A stretch of DNA of 38,882 nt from UBA5734 sp964499985 (GTDB lineage Bacteria > Bacillota > Clostridia > Saccharofermentanales > UBA5734). Position numbers and translations under genes: made by a program. The first letter of the stretch is position 1. Every line of letters starts with the position of its first letter. The stretch covers positions 1 through 38,882 of the forward strand of contig CAZCMX010000018.1 in NCBI GenBank assembly GCA_964499985.1, given 5' to 3'. Positions 23,867 through 31,845 of this stretch are shown here, piece by piece. The notes beneath the pieces are model-generated. The model did not search any database. It had not been told where the DNA came from and saw nothing but the letters and a program-made list of their open reading frames with translations.

Positions 23867-25108
23867 ATGGATCAAACACCCCGCAACCAGCACCTGCATG
23901 AGACAATCGCAGACTATTTGCACAGCATGCCCCAGATCCGGACCGGTCTTGCCGACCAGGCGGCCATTCGGCTGCGCCAGGAGGAGATCCGGCACAAGCT
24001 GGGTGCAACAGCTGAGCAATGGCTGGATTATCGCTGGCAGCTGTCCCATCGCATCACATCGGTCGAGGCCCTGGCTGAACTGCTGCCGCTGGATCCCGGT
24101 TCGCTGGCGCAGCTCGAACAGGTCAGCCAGCGTTACCGGTTTGCCATTTCACCCTACTATCTGTCCCTGATTGATCCGGCTGACCCAGACTGTCCGATTC
24201 GCCGCCAGGCCGTGCCATCGATTGACGAACTCAATCCCGAAGGCGTCCTCGATCCGATGGATGAGGAACATTCCAGCCCTGTCCCCTCCGTCACACGCCG
24301 CTATCCGGACCGTCTGATCATCAAGGTCACCAACCAGTGCGGCATGTACTGCCGATTCTGCCAGCGCCGCCGCCTGATCGGCGAAACCGACCAGGCGATC
24401 GACGAAGCGACCCTGGGGGCGGCGGTCCAGTATGTTAGGGAGCAGCCGGAGATCCGGGATGTCCTGATCACCGGTGGCGATGCGCTGATGCTGTCCGACC
24501 AGGCCCTGGAACGCTTGCTGCAGGATTTGCGATCCATTCCCCATGTCGAGATCATCCGGATCGGGACGCGCACCCCGGTGACCTTGCCCCAGCGGATCAC
24601 ACCGCAGCTGGTCGACATGCTCAAGCGCTACCATCCGCTCTACGTCAATACCCATTTCAATTCCCCGGCAGAAATCACCAGCGAAGCCCGCGCGGCCTGC
24701 AATCTGCTCGCGGATGCCGGCATCCCGCTGGGCAACCAGATGGTTCTCCTTAATGGGGTCAACAATGACAAATACATCGTCCGCCGCCTGAACCAGCTGC
24801 TCTTGACCTTGCGCGTCAAGCCCTACTACATCTTCCATCCCAAGACCGTGCAAGGCACCTCCCATTTCTGGGTCCGTCTCGAAGAAGGGCTCGAGATCAT
24901 GGAAAATCTGCGCGGCTACACCTCGGGCATGGCCATCCCGACCTATATCGTCAATGGTCCCGGGGGCCTTGGCAAGACACCGATCCTGCCCAATTACCTG
25001 CTCTATATCGGCAAAGACAAAGCGGTCTTCCGCAACTGGGAGAACAAGAATTTCGAGATTGAGAACCAGCCCAGCCGTGGCTGGCACGATCCAGACCGTT
25101 TTGAATGA
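23867..25108 (+). CDS. eam: KamA-family radical SAM aminomutase, probably glutamate 2,3-aminomutase
   Basis: This 413-residue radical-SAM, PLP-dependent enzyme belongs to the lysine 2,3-aminomutase family. The iron-sulfur motif CGMYCRFC has Cys158, Cys162 and Cys165, and the PLP lysine lies in GPGGLGK (Lys370). Lysine aminomutase holds its substrate amine with two aspartates (293 and 330 in the clostridial enzyme). Counting from the cysteine motif, the same positions here are Lys326 (FHPK) and Asn363 (IVNG), the pair known from glutamate 2,3-aminomutase. Conversion of L-glutamate to beta-glutamate is therefore the best call. It stands alone: a strong terminator precedes it, GAGGAGG marks its start, and no acetyltransferase gene follows, so beta-glutamate itself may be the product. 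Confidence 0.8.
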   Translation: MDQTPRNQHLHETIADYLHSMPQIRTGLADQAAIRLRQEEIRHKLGATAEQWLDYRWQLSHRITSVEALAELLPLDPGSLAQLEQVSQRYRFAISPYYLSLIDPADPDCPIRRQAVPSIDELNPEGVLDPMDEEHSSPVPSVTRRYPDRLIIKVTNQCGMYCRFCQRRRLIGETDQAIDEATLGAAVQYVREQPEIRDVLITGGDALMLSDQALERLLQDLRSIPHVEIIRIGTRTPVTLPQRITPQLVDMLKRYHPLYVNTHFNSPAEITSEARAACNLLADAGIPLGNQMVLLNGVNNDKYIVRRLNQLLLTLRVKPYYIFHPKTVQGTSHFWVRLEEGLEIMENLRGYTSGMAIPTYIVNGPGGLGKTPILPNYLLYIGKDKAVFRNWENKNFEIENQPSRGWHDPDRFE

Positions 25109-25134
25109 CGGATTGACCTTGAACAACAAGCATG

Positions 25135-25177
25135 AACCTCATATGAACCAACATGAAAAAGTGGATCATACGAGGTT
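25135..25177. repeat. Palindromic element, left copy (imperfect)
   Basis: AACCTCATATGAACCA (25135-25150) and TGGATCATACGAGGTT (25162-25177) are inverted repeats with two mismatches, around the 11-base loop ACATGAAAAAG. Arms and loop closely match the right copy (ACATATAAAAG loop). Confidence 0.8.
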
Positions 25178-25199
25178 TTTGCGCTTTGTGTATTGGCTT

Positions 25200-25700
25200 T
25201 TACAAATAGCCAATCGGAATGGAACGGATACCTTTATCCAGGTGCATCAACTCTGGATACTGGTTGATGATCGCACCATCGCCCAGTCGATGATCAAATC
25301 GATTTCTCGTTGGTCGGCATCCCGGAAAAATAAAGATCGCGTGTGGACTTGCCTGCATTCAGGAAAGATTTAACAATTTCTCCAACCACCCATGCTTCAA
25401 AAAACTGGCCTGCCTTTGCGCCGAACTGAATAGTTTCTGGTGTTAACCAACGGGTCAGTCAGGCCATCAAACCTGTATCCAGAAAATAGATTTTGGACGT
25501 CTTGATCATTCGTTTCAACCGATTGCTGTGATAAGGATGCAACATCAGGACAATTCCTGATGTTTCCAAAATCTGGAGCCAGCGTTTGATGGTTGTCGGA
25601 GACAGACCCACATCTCGAGCGATACTATCCAAGTTCAATAATTCTCCGCTGCGTACGGCTACAGCGTATTTTCTTCTTTGCGAACCGACGAATAGGATTC
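25200..25700 (-). pseudogene. Broken DUF4143-type AAA ATPase gene, C-terminal part
   Basis: Read on the minus strand from about 25660, the sequence encodes RSGELLNLDSIARDVGLSP, then TIKRWLQILETSGIV, SKIYFLDTGLMA, a stop codon (25459-25461), LTRWLTPETIQFG and FFEAWVVGEIVKSFLNAG. A one-base shift in the run of five A/T at 25326-25330 then restores RDADQREIDLII. This order is the DUF4143 C-terminal domain of small bacterial/archaeal AAA ATPases of about 400 residues. The N-terminal ATPase domain with its P-loop is missing; the 100 bases between it and the right palindrome give no clear match. With a stop, at least one frameshift and a lost domain, the gene is dead. Boundaries are approximate. 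Confidence 0.72.
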
Positions 25701-25800
25701 GTCAGGTATGAACGGCAAGGTACATTGGACGTGGTTTTGTTCGCGATAGGAAATACCTTGCAGAGGCAGAATCGCCAACCTTCCAGCCAGCGACTATAAA

Positions 25801-25851
25801 GCAGAACCTCGTACAATCCAACATATAAAAGTGGATTGTACGAGGTTCTGC
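25801..25851. repeat. Palindromic element, right copy (perfect 20-bp arms)
   Basis: GCAGAACCTCGTACAATCCA (25801-25820) and its exact complement (25832-25851) flank the AT-rich loop ACATATAAAAG. The element lies just 5' of the dead ATPase gene on the minus strand; the related left copy lies just 3' of it. The loop could hold a promoter core. Confidence 0.88.
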
Positions 25852-25931
25852 GCGGTTACAATTTAAAAGCAGTCCCCAAATCACTTGAAGACTGCCCTTA
25901 ACCCTTTTTGTATTGAAATGCTGTGTTTTCC

Positions 25932-27158
25932 TTAGAAATCAATATCGAAATCGACCTCGGTATTGGCGGCCATTTCGGTGGTCACCGCGTCAAAGATGGC
26001 CAGGCCTTCATCCAGCTGCGCGGTGGTATGCGTTGCGGTATAGCTGGTCCGCAGCAGACACGACTCCTTCGGCACCGCCGGCGGCAGGACCGGATTGACA
26101 TAGACGCCGGCGGCCAAAAGGTTCCGGGCTGTATACAGGGTGCGGCCGATGCTGCCGGTCAGGACCGGAATGATCGGTACGAGGTCATTGCCGCTGTCAT
26201 GGACTCGGACATGGGGCAGAGAGGACAGGCCGCGCCGCATATAGGCGGCGATCTCATTCAGGCGGCGGACCCGCTGCGGCTCCTGCTCGAGGATACGCAG
26301 TGCTTCGCGAGCTGCCCCGATCTGGGCCGGCGGGATCGAAGCGCTGAAAATGAACGGCCGGGCATTATGCTTGATATAATGGATGACCGACTCCTTGCCA
26401 GCGACGCAGCCGCCCAGGGAGGCCAGGGTCTTGGAAAAGGTATTCATGATCAGGTCGACTTCATCGGCCAGACCAAAATATTCGGCTGTGCCACGGCCCC
26501 GCTCGCCGAGCACCCCGATCGAATGCGCGTCATCGACGAGGATGCGGGCATTGTACTGGCGCGCCAGACGGACAATTTCCGGCAAATTGCAGATATCGCC
26601 CTCCATGCTGAACACCCCATCGGTGACGATCAGGATGCCAGCGCCCTCTTCCGCAGCACATTTTTCCAGAAGACGCTGCAGGTCGGCCATATCATTGTGC
26701 TTGTATTTGAGGGTTTTGCCGATCGCAAGCCGCGTGCCATCGATGATGCTGGCATGATTGAGTGCATCCGACAGGATATAGTCGTTGCGCCCGACCAGCG
26801 AGGAGATGATCGCCAGGTTCGACTGGTAGCCGGTTGAAAAAACCAGGGCCGCCTCCTGCTGCAGGAAATCAGCCAGAGCTGCTTCCAGCTCGATATGGAT
26901 GTCCAGGGTGCCATTGAGGAAGCGCGATCCCGAGCAACCGGTGCCATATTGCTCGATCGCCCGGATGGCGGCCTCCTTGACCCGCGGGTCTGAGGTCAGG
27001 CCCAGGTAATTGTTGGACCCAAACATCAGGGTGCGCTTGCCTTCCATCAGGACTTCCGTGTCCTGGCCGGAATTCAGATGGTGAAAATAGGGGTAAATGT
27101 CCAGAGACATTGCCAGCTTGGCCCGGTTGTAGTCATAGCACTTTTGAAATAAATCCAT
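25932..27158 (-). CDS. Alpha-oxoamine synthase (Kbl/BioF/serine palmitoyltransferase family)
   Basis: A 408-residue fold-type I PLP enzyme that condenses an amino acid with an acyl thioester and releases CO2. The PLP lysine is Lys243 in TFSKTLASLGG; the stacking histidine is His135 in LNHASIIDG; VDDAHSIGVLGERGRG (208-223) and YGTGCSGSRFLNGT (71-84) are family signatures. The N-terminus (MDLFQKCYDYNRAKLAMSLDIYPYFHHL) and the central part look to me closer to the serine-palmitoyltransferase-like group than to biotin BioF. Glycine C-acetyltransferase remains possible. GGAGG lies ten bases before ATG 27158. It follows an SDR reductase gene by 131 bases, so product reduction by that enzyme is plausible. 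Confidence 0.85.
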   Translation of the reverse strand: MDLFQKCYDYNRAKLAMSLDIYPYFHHLNSGQDTEVLMEGKRTLMFGSNNYLGLTSDPRVKEAAIRAIEQYGTGCSGSRFLNGTLDIHIELEAALADFLQQEAALVFSTGYQSNLAIISSLVGRNDYILSDALNHASIIDGTRLAIGKTLKYKHNDMADLQRLLEKCAAEEGAGILIVTDGVFSMEGDICNLPEIVRLARQYNARILVDDAHSIGVLGERGRGTAEYFGLADEVDLIMNTFSKTLASLGGCVAGKESVIHYIKHNARPFIFSASIPPAQIGAAREALRILEQEPQRVRRLNEIAAYMRRGLSSLPHVRVHDSGNDLVPIIPVLTGSIGRTLYTARNLLAAGVYVNPVLPPAVPKESCLLRTSYTATHTTAQLDEGLAIFDAVTTEMAANTEVDFDIDF

Positions 27159-27289
27159 GGGCAGTCATCCTCCAGCAAGGATTGGGCAAGACGTTCAAAA
27201 ACAGATCCATCATAGCACATTTGTCAGGACATTCGGTGAATAAAAATATCATCCGCTCAAGTTTTGCCCGCTGAGACGGCCATCCGGTC

Positions 27290-28174
27290 TCAGGCATAGA
27301 GCAGCCGCACCACCCAGCGCACCACCGGCAAGGGCAAGAGACGGCTGGCGACCGTCATGATCTGGTTATGCAGGCCAGGGGTCACCATTAACCGGGGATG
27401 TGCCCGGCCAAGCTCACGCGCAATCGACTGGGCAATGCTCTGGGCTGTCATGCCATTATGCTCATCCCGGGCCATGCGCTCGACTGAGCGGCTGAGACGC
27501 CCGGCATAGGGTGAATGGGAGAGTGAAACTGCGACGCGCCTGGCCTCGGTGAACCCCGTGCGGGTATCTCCCGGGGCGATGATGGTGACATGGAGGCCGA
27601 ATGGCCGGATTTCGTCGGCCAGGCCGAGCGCCAGGGAATGGACAGCGGCTTTTGCCGAGCTATAGTAGCTCTGGAAGGGCACCGCTATGCTGGCGGCGAC
27701 CGATGTGACCAGAACGATCCGCCCGTGGCCCTGCTGCCGCATGCGTGGCAAAACGGCCCTCAGCAGCCGGATCGTGCCGAACAACAGGTTGTCATATTGC
27801 CAGATCGCATCAGTCAGGGGGATTTCCTCGATGCTTCCTGCCAGACCGGAGCCTGCACAATGGACCAGAGCATCGAGATGGCCTGCCTGGTCGAGAACCG
27901 CTGCGACTGCAGCCTTGCAGCTGGCTTCATCGAGCACATCCAGCGCGAGGGCATGGATGGCAGAACGTGCTTCGCTCGGTTGATGAGCAGAATCCAGGCG
28001 GCTGGCCATGGTGCGTGAGGCGGCAAAAACAGTCCAGCCCTGACTGGCCAGCAAACAGGTGGTGTCCCAGCCGATCCCGGAACTGGCACCCGTGACCAGG
28101 ACAATACGGGCCTGCCGGGCAAATTCTGCTGAACCACGCAAAGAAGGGGCTTGATTTGTCTTGATGCCAGGCAT
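27290..28174 (-). CDS. Classical short-chain dehydrogenase/reductase
   Basis: This 294-residue SDR has the nucleotide-binding motif TGASSGIG (28-35), the VHCAG strand end (104-108), catalytic Ser158 and the YSSAK motif with Tyr171 and Lys175. A residue such as R54 after the second strand (AASRT) suggests NADPH preference. The C-terminus carries a hydrophobic helix (TVASRLLPLPVVRWVVRLLYA) that could touch the membrane, as in lipid-acting SDRs. ATG 28174 with AGGAG six bases upstream is preferred over a 5' extension. It is transcribed ahead of the oxoamine synthase gene and divergently from the MFS gene. A 3-keto-lipid or amino-ketone is a reasonable but unproven substrate. Confidence 0.85.
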   Translation of the reverse strand: MPGIKTNQAPSLRGSAEFARQARIVLVTGASSGIGWDTTCLLASQGWTVFAASRTMASRLDSAHQPSEARSAIHALALDVLDEASCKAAVAAVLDQAGHLDALVHCAGSGLAGSIEEIPLTDAIWQYDNLLFGTIRLLRAVLPRMRQQGHGRIVLVTSVAASIAVPFQSYYSSAKAAVHSLALGLADEIRPFGLHVTIIAPGDTRTGFTEARRVAVSLSHSPYAGRLSRSVERMARDEHNGMTAQSIAQSIARELGRAHPRLMVTPGLHNQIMTVASRLLPLPVVRWVVRLLYA

Positions 28175-28303
28175 AGCGAACTCCTGCTGCAATAATTTGG
28201 CTTGTCTGCTCCATGGCAGTCGTGTATCGTGTAATAGTGTATCTTGATGCCACTGAGGCAACAAGGGGGCTAGATCTTTCCGCGGTTCTTCTGGAGGAAC
28301 GAC

Positions 28304-29557
28304 ATGGCTAATATTCTTCTGGCAATCATTTTCCTGTCCTTCATCAGCCTTGGGCTGCCGGATGCCGCTCTGGGTACGGCCTGGCCGGCCATGTATCCGG
28401 AGCTGGGCGTTTCGATCGGGGCAGCCGGCATGATCACCATGGTCGTTACGGCTGGCACGGTGGTGTCGAGCCTGGTCAGCGGCACGGTCCTGGGCCGGTT
28501 TGGCACCGGCAAGGTCAATTTTACCAGTACATTGCTGACCGGCCTGGCCTTGCTAGGCTTTGCCCTGACGCCATCCTATGTCTGGCTGCTGGTTTTAGCG
28601 ATTCCCCTGGGCCTCGGGGCCGGATCGGTTGATGCCGGCCTGAACAGCTATGTCGCCATGCACTATAAAGCGCACCATATGAATTGGTTGCATAGTTTCT
28701 GGGGCATGGGAGCCACCCTGAGCCCGGTCATCCTGTCGCAGATCATCAGCCGGACCGGAAACTGGCGCACGGGCTACCAGACCATTTCCAGCATTCAGCT
28801 GATCCTGGCAGTAGCCCTTTTCCTGAGCCTGCCACTCTGGGAGAAGGTTGGCCGGAAGCTGCCAGCCCATCCTGTCCAGGGCGAAATCCCGGAGACAACC
28901 ACGACCAGCGAGGGGCTGGCTCTGGTTGAACAGGACGCTCCGGAGCATAAACCTGCAGCGGGACAAGATTTGTCCAGCCTCCACCTGTTCAAGACTCCGG
29001 GTCTGCTTTTGGCCCTGCTTTCCTTTTTCTTCTATTGCGGGGCCGAGATTTCCATGGGCCTGTGGGGTGGCAGCTTCATGGTCAAGGTCCATGGCTTGTC
29101 TGTCGAGCTGGCGGGCCAGTATGTGGCCAGCTATTTCGGTGGCATCATGATCGGCCGTTTCCTGAGCGGCTTTCTGTCCTTCCGGTTCAAAACCTATACG
29201 CTGATCCGCACTGGAATTTTCACCAGCCTACTGGGCGCCATCCTGATCTTTGTCGCGGGTGCGTCCATTGGCGGCCAGCTCGGCTTCATTCTGGTCGGCC
29301 TTGGCTTTGCCCCGGTCTTCCCAGGCCTGATCCATGAAACCCCGGCCCGCTTTGGCGACCGCCATTCCCAGAAAATCATCGGTTTCCAGATGGCTTCGGC
29401 CTATAGCGGCATCCTGCTTTTCCCGCCTGTCACGGGCTGGATCGCCACCCAGGTCTCTCTGTCGATCCTGATGCCGATCGTGATCGCCCTGATCCTGGCC
29501 ATGGCCTTTTGCACCGAAATCATGAACCGGATTTTCTTTCGGAGAAGACCCCGGTGA
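28304..29557 (+). CDS. MFS transporter, FucP/YbjJ-like
   Basis: A 417-residue major facilitator with about 12 membrane helices and a cytoplasmic loop of roughly 45 polar residues in the middle (WEKVGRKLPAHPVQ...AAGQDL). The opening FISLGLPDAALGTAWPAMYPELG and the GLGAGSVDAGLNSYVA segment are typical of MFS sugar- or drug-type members found in Firmicutes. The substrate is not evident. Its last codons overlap the response regulator start (GTGA), so transporter and two-component system are produced together. GGAGG precedes ATG 28304. Confidence 0.88.
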   Translation: MANILLAIIFLSFISLGLPDAALGTAWPAMYPELGVSIGAAGMITMVVTAGTVVSSLVSGTVLGRFGTGKVNFTSTLLTGLALLGFALTPSYVWLLVLAIPLGLGAGSVDAGLNSYVAMHYKAHHMNWLHSFWGMGATLSPVILSQIISRTGNWRTGYQTISSIQLILAVALFLSLPLWEKVGRKLPAHPVQGEIPETTTTSEGLALVEQDAPEHKPAAGQDLSSLHLFKTPGLLLALLSFFFYCGAEISMGLWGGSFMVKVHGLSVELAGQYVASYFGGIMIGRFLSGFLSFRFKTYTLIRTGIFTSLLGAILIFVAGASIGGQLGFILVGLGFAPVFPGLIHETPARFGDRHSQKIIGFQMASAYSGILLFPPVTGWIATQVSLSILMPIVIALILAMAFCTEIMNRIFFRRRPR

Positions 29558-30228
29558 ACATCCTGCTGGTTGATGACGATCCCCGGGTCCGCACGCTGGT
29601 GATGGACTACTCCCGGGCCGAAAACTGGAATTTCACCGAGGCTGGCGACGGCGAGGCGGCCATCGAGCAATTCCTGTCCGGATCCTTTGACTTGGTCTTG
29701 CTGGATGTCATGATGCCCCGCCTGGATGGCTGGGGCACGCTCCGGCGAATCCGGGCGGAAAGCAATGTCCCGGTGATCCTGCTCACGGCCCGCAGTGAGG
29801 AATATGACCGATTGCTCGGTTTTGAGCTGGGTGTGGATGATTATGTCAGCAAACCGTTCAGCCCGCGTGAGCTGGTGGCCCGGATGAAGGCCTTGCTCAA
29901 ACGTTCAGGGGCCACCACAGCTGCCAGTCAGGTCTATGCGGTCGCTGGCCTCAAGGTAGACTTGACCTCGCACCAGGCCTATGTGGACGGCGTGCCCGTC
30001 GCCCTGACGCCCAAAGAGTTCGATCTTTTAGCTTTCCTGATGTCACGCCCGCGCCAGGTTTTCACCCGCGACCAGCTGCTGAACCATATCTGGGGCTATG
30101 ATTTCTTTGGTGATGCCCGTACGGTCGACACGCATATCAGAAGCCTGCGCGACAAGATCGCGCCCTACCGCCATCTGGTGGCGACTGTCTGGGGCACCGG
30201 CTACCGTTTTGAGGCAGGTGAGGGCTGA
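29554..30228 (+). CDS. OmpR/PhoB-family response regulator
   Basis: A 224-residue regulator. The receiver domain (1-115) starts NILLVDDDP with the acidic pair at 7-9, the phosphoacceptor Asp51 in LLDVMMP, a T in LLTAR, and Lys in SKPFSPREL. A winged-helix DNA-binding domain (about 125-222) ends with RTVDTHIRSLRDKI and VWGTGYRFE. I choose GTG 29554, which overlaps the transporter stop and has GGAGAA eight bases upstream; an ATG at 29509 would add residues not found in homologues. It overlaps the kinase gene by one base. Confidence 0.93.
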   Translation: MNILLVDDDPRVRTLVMDYSRAENWNFTEAGDGEAAIEQFLSGSFDLVLLDVMMPRLDGWGTLRRIRAESNVPVILLTARSEEYDRLLGFELGVDDYVSKPFSPRELVARMKALLKRSGATTAASQVYAVAGLKVDLTSHQAYVDGVPVALTPKEFDLLAFLMSRPRQVFTRDQLLNHIWGYDFFGDARTVDTHIRSLRDKIAPYRHLVATVWGTGYRFEAGEG

Positions 30229-31598
30229 TGCAACCCCGCCGCCACTTGCTATTCAAGTTCTTTGCCAGCTACCTGGCCATGGCCGCACTGACCGTGGTCC
30301 TGCTATGGCTGATCCAGGCCGGCCTGATGCGTGATTCCTATATGAACCAGCTGATCGCCGATGTCCGGACCGCTGTTGCCAGCGCTGCACAAACCCATGC
30401 GCTGGATGTGGCGACTCTGGGTGAAGAAACCGGTGCGACGATCCTGGTCTTTGACTCTTCTGGCAATCTGGCCAGCTCATCGAACCGGATGCCCATGATG
30501 GGCATGGCGATGCGCCATGTCCAGAGCATGCTGAAGACCAAAAATTTCAAATCCAGTGAAATTATCAGCAGCAGTGGCAGCGACAATGCCCTGCGCTATG
30601 CCCTGGTGGGTGAGCCGCTGCCGGATGGGGGCGCGGTATTTGCCCTGATTTCGCTGAATGCTGTCGATACGGCAGCCCGCGTCCTGCGCAGCCAGCTGGC
30701 CTGGATCACCTTCGCGCTGGCCCTGGCTGCGACAGTGCTGGCTCTGGCCTTGTCGCGGACTCTGAGCCGGCCGATCCTGGCGGCCACCGCCGCGGCCCGT
30801 CGCCTGGCCTCGGGCCACTATGAGACGCACTTGTCCGTCCAGGGGGAAGACGAAATTGCCGAACTGTCGATCGCGCTGAATGAGCTGGGCCAGCAATTGC
30901 AGGCGACTGAGATGCTGCGCCGCGAGCTGATCGCCAATGTATCGCATGAATTGCGTTCGCCGTTGACGGTGATCCAGGGTTATGCGGAAACGGTTCGTGA
31001 TGTGACCTGGCCCGATGAATCCAAACGGCAGGAACAACTGACTTTGATTGCCGATGAGGCCTCCCGCCTGACCCGGGTAGTCGGTGATATCCTCGATTAT
31101 TCCAAGCTGCAGGCTGGCGTTCGTCCACCTGCCCCCCAAGTCTTTGCTGCTGCTCCCGCATTAGACATGGTACAGCTGCGCTTTCAACTGGAGGCTGCTG
31201 CCCGTGGCCTCGCCATCGAGATTTCCTGTACAGTGGACAATATCCGTTTCGACCCGGCCCAATACGAACAGGTCCTGATCAATCTGGTAGCAAATGCAAT
31301 CAATTATGCCGACCCAGGCAGCATCATCCAGATCAGTGCCCAGCCTCAGGGTGCGAAGAGCCGGATAGAGGTCATTAACCAGGGCGAGACAATTCCTGCG
31401 GATGAGCTGCGGAAAATCTGGGATCGCTACCATCGCTCCGGACAGGTCCGCGACGACCGCCGCCTGGGGACTGGCCTGGGCCTGGCGATCGTGCGCAGCA
31501 TCCTGGAGCAGCACGCTGTCGCCTATGGGGTCGAAAGCCACGATCACCTGATCCGCTTCTGGTTCGAAACACAACCTCTGGAATCGTCCGGCCATTGA
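30228..31598 (+). CDS. Membrane sensor histidine kinase
   Basis: A 456-residue kinase. Helix one spans about residues 11-32, an extracellular sensor of about 125 residues follows, and helix two spans 156-177. HAMP covers about 178-232, then the HisKA domain with the phosphoacceptor His240 in ANVSHELRSPLT and an HATPase domain with NLVANAINYA (N box), IWDRYHRSG (F box region) and GTGLGLAIV (G box). It partners the response regulator, whose stop it overlaps (TGATG). The extracellular part contains a Met-rich run (RMPMMGMAMRH, about 87-97) that could bind a metal such as copper; this is speculative. Confidence 0.93.
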   Translation: MQPRRHLLFKFFASYLAMAALTVVLLWLIQAGLMRDSYMNQLIADVRTAVASAAQTHALDVATLGEETGATILVFDSSGNLASSSNRMPMMGMAMRHVQSMLKTKNFKSSEIISSSGSDNALRYALVGEPLPDGGAVFALISLNAVDTAARVLRSQLAWITFALALAATVLALALSRTLSRPILAATAAARRLASGHYETHLSVQGEDEIAELSIALNELGQQLQATEMLRRELIANVSHELRSPLTVIQGYAETVRDVTWPDESKRQEQLTLIADEASRLTRVVGDILDYSKLQAGVRPPAPQVFAAAPALDMVQLRFQLEAAARGLAIEISCTVDNIRFDPAQYEQVLINLVANAINYADPGSIIQISAQPQGAKSRIEVINQGETIPADELRKIWDRYHRSGQVRDDRRLGTGLGLAIVRSILEQHAVAYGVESHDHLIRFWFETQPLESSGH

Positions 31599-31707
31599 TC
31601 TGATTTTGCAGCCCTTGGTATCTAATTGGGATCATATTTGATGAACCGGATTTTTTCTGCCACGCTAAGGTCGTGGGGAAGGCAAGTGTGTTTTTCAAAT
31701 TTCGCGC

Positions 31708-31743
31708 AATATAACCTATGATAATGATAACATAGGTTATATT
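31708..31743. repeat. AT-rich 13-bp perfect inverted repeat
   Basis: AATATAACCTATG (31708-31720) and CATAGGTTATATT (31731-31743) around a 10-base AT loop. It sits in a 247-base low-GC gap between two convergent genes, without a T-run typical of a terminator. Otherwise I see nothing in this gap. Confidence 0.85.
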
Positions 31744-31845
31744 AAACATAAGTTGCAACGCGCAATTTTTAAGAAAACACTACCCTGTCCCCAACCCAGA
31801 ACTATTCCTTCCGACCAAGAGCAATAACCAGATTCAAGTTTCTGA

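Larger units (their letters stand above)
25109..25931. other. Low-GC gene-poor stretch holding a decayed palindrome-flanked cassette
   Basis: This 823-base stretch is visibly more AT-rich than its surroundings and holds no intact gene. It contains two copies of a palindromic element and, between them on the minus strand, remnants of an ATPase gene (listed separately). From 25852 to 25931 I see nothing recognisable. It looks like a scar of an inserted element. Confidence 0.7.

Noticed and set aside
24951..25373. Open frames overlapping the 3' end of the aminomutase gene and the following gap.
   Set aside because: They run through the left palindrome and the dead ATPase remnant in the wrong frame.
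25913..26837. Plus-strand open frames over the oxoamine synthase gene.
   Set aside because: They lie opposite a full-length conserved PLP enzyme and have no family features.
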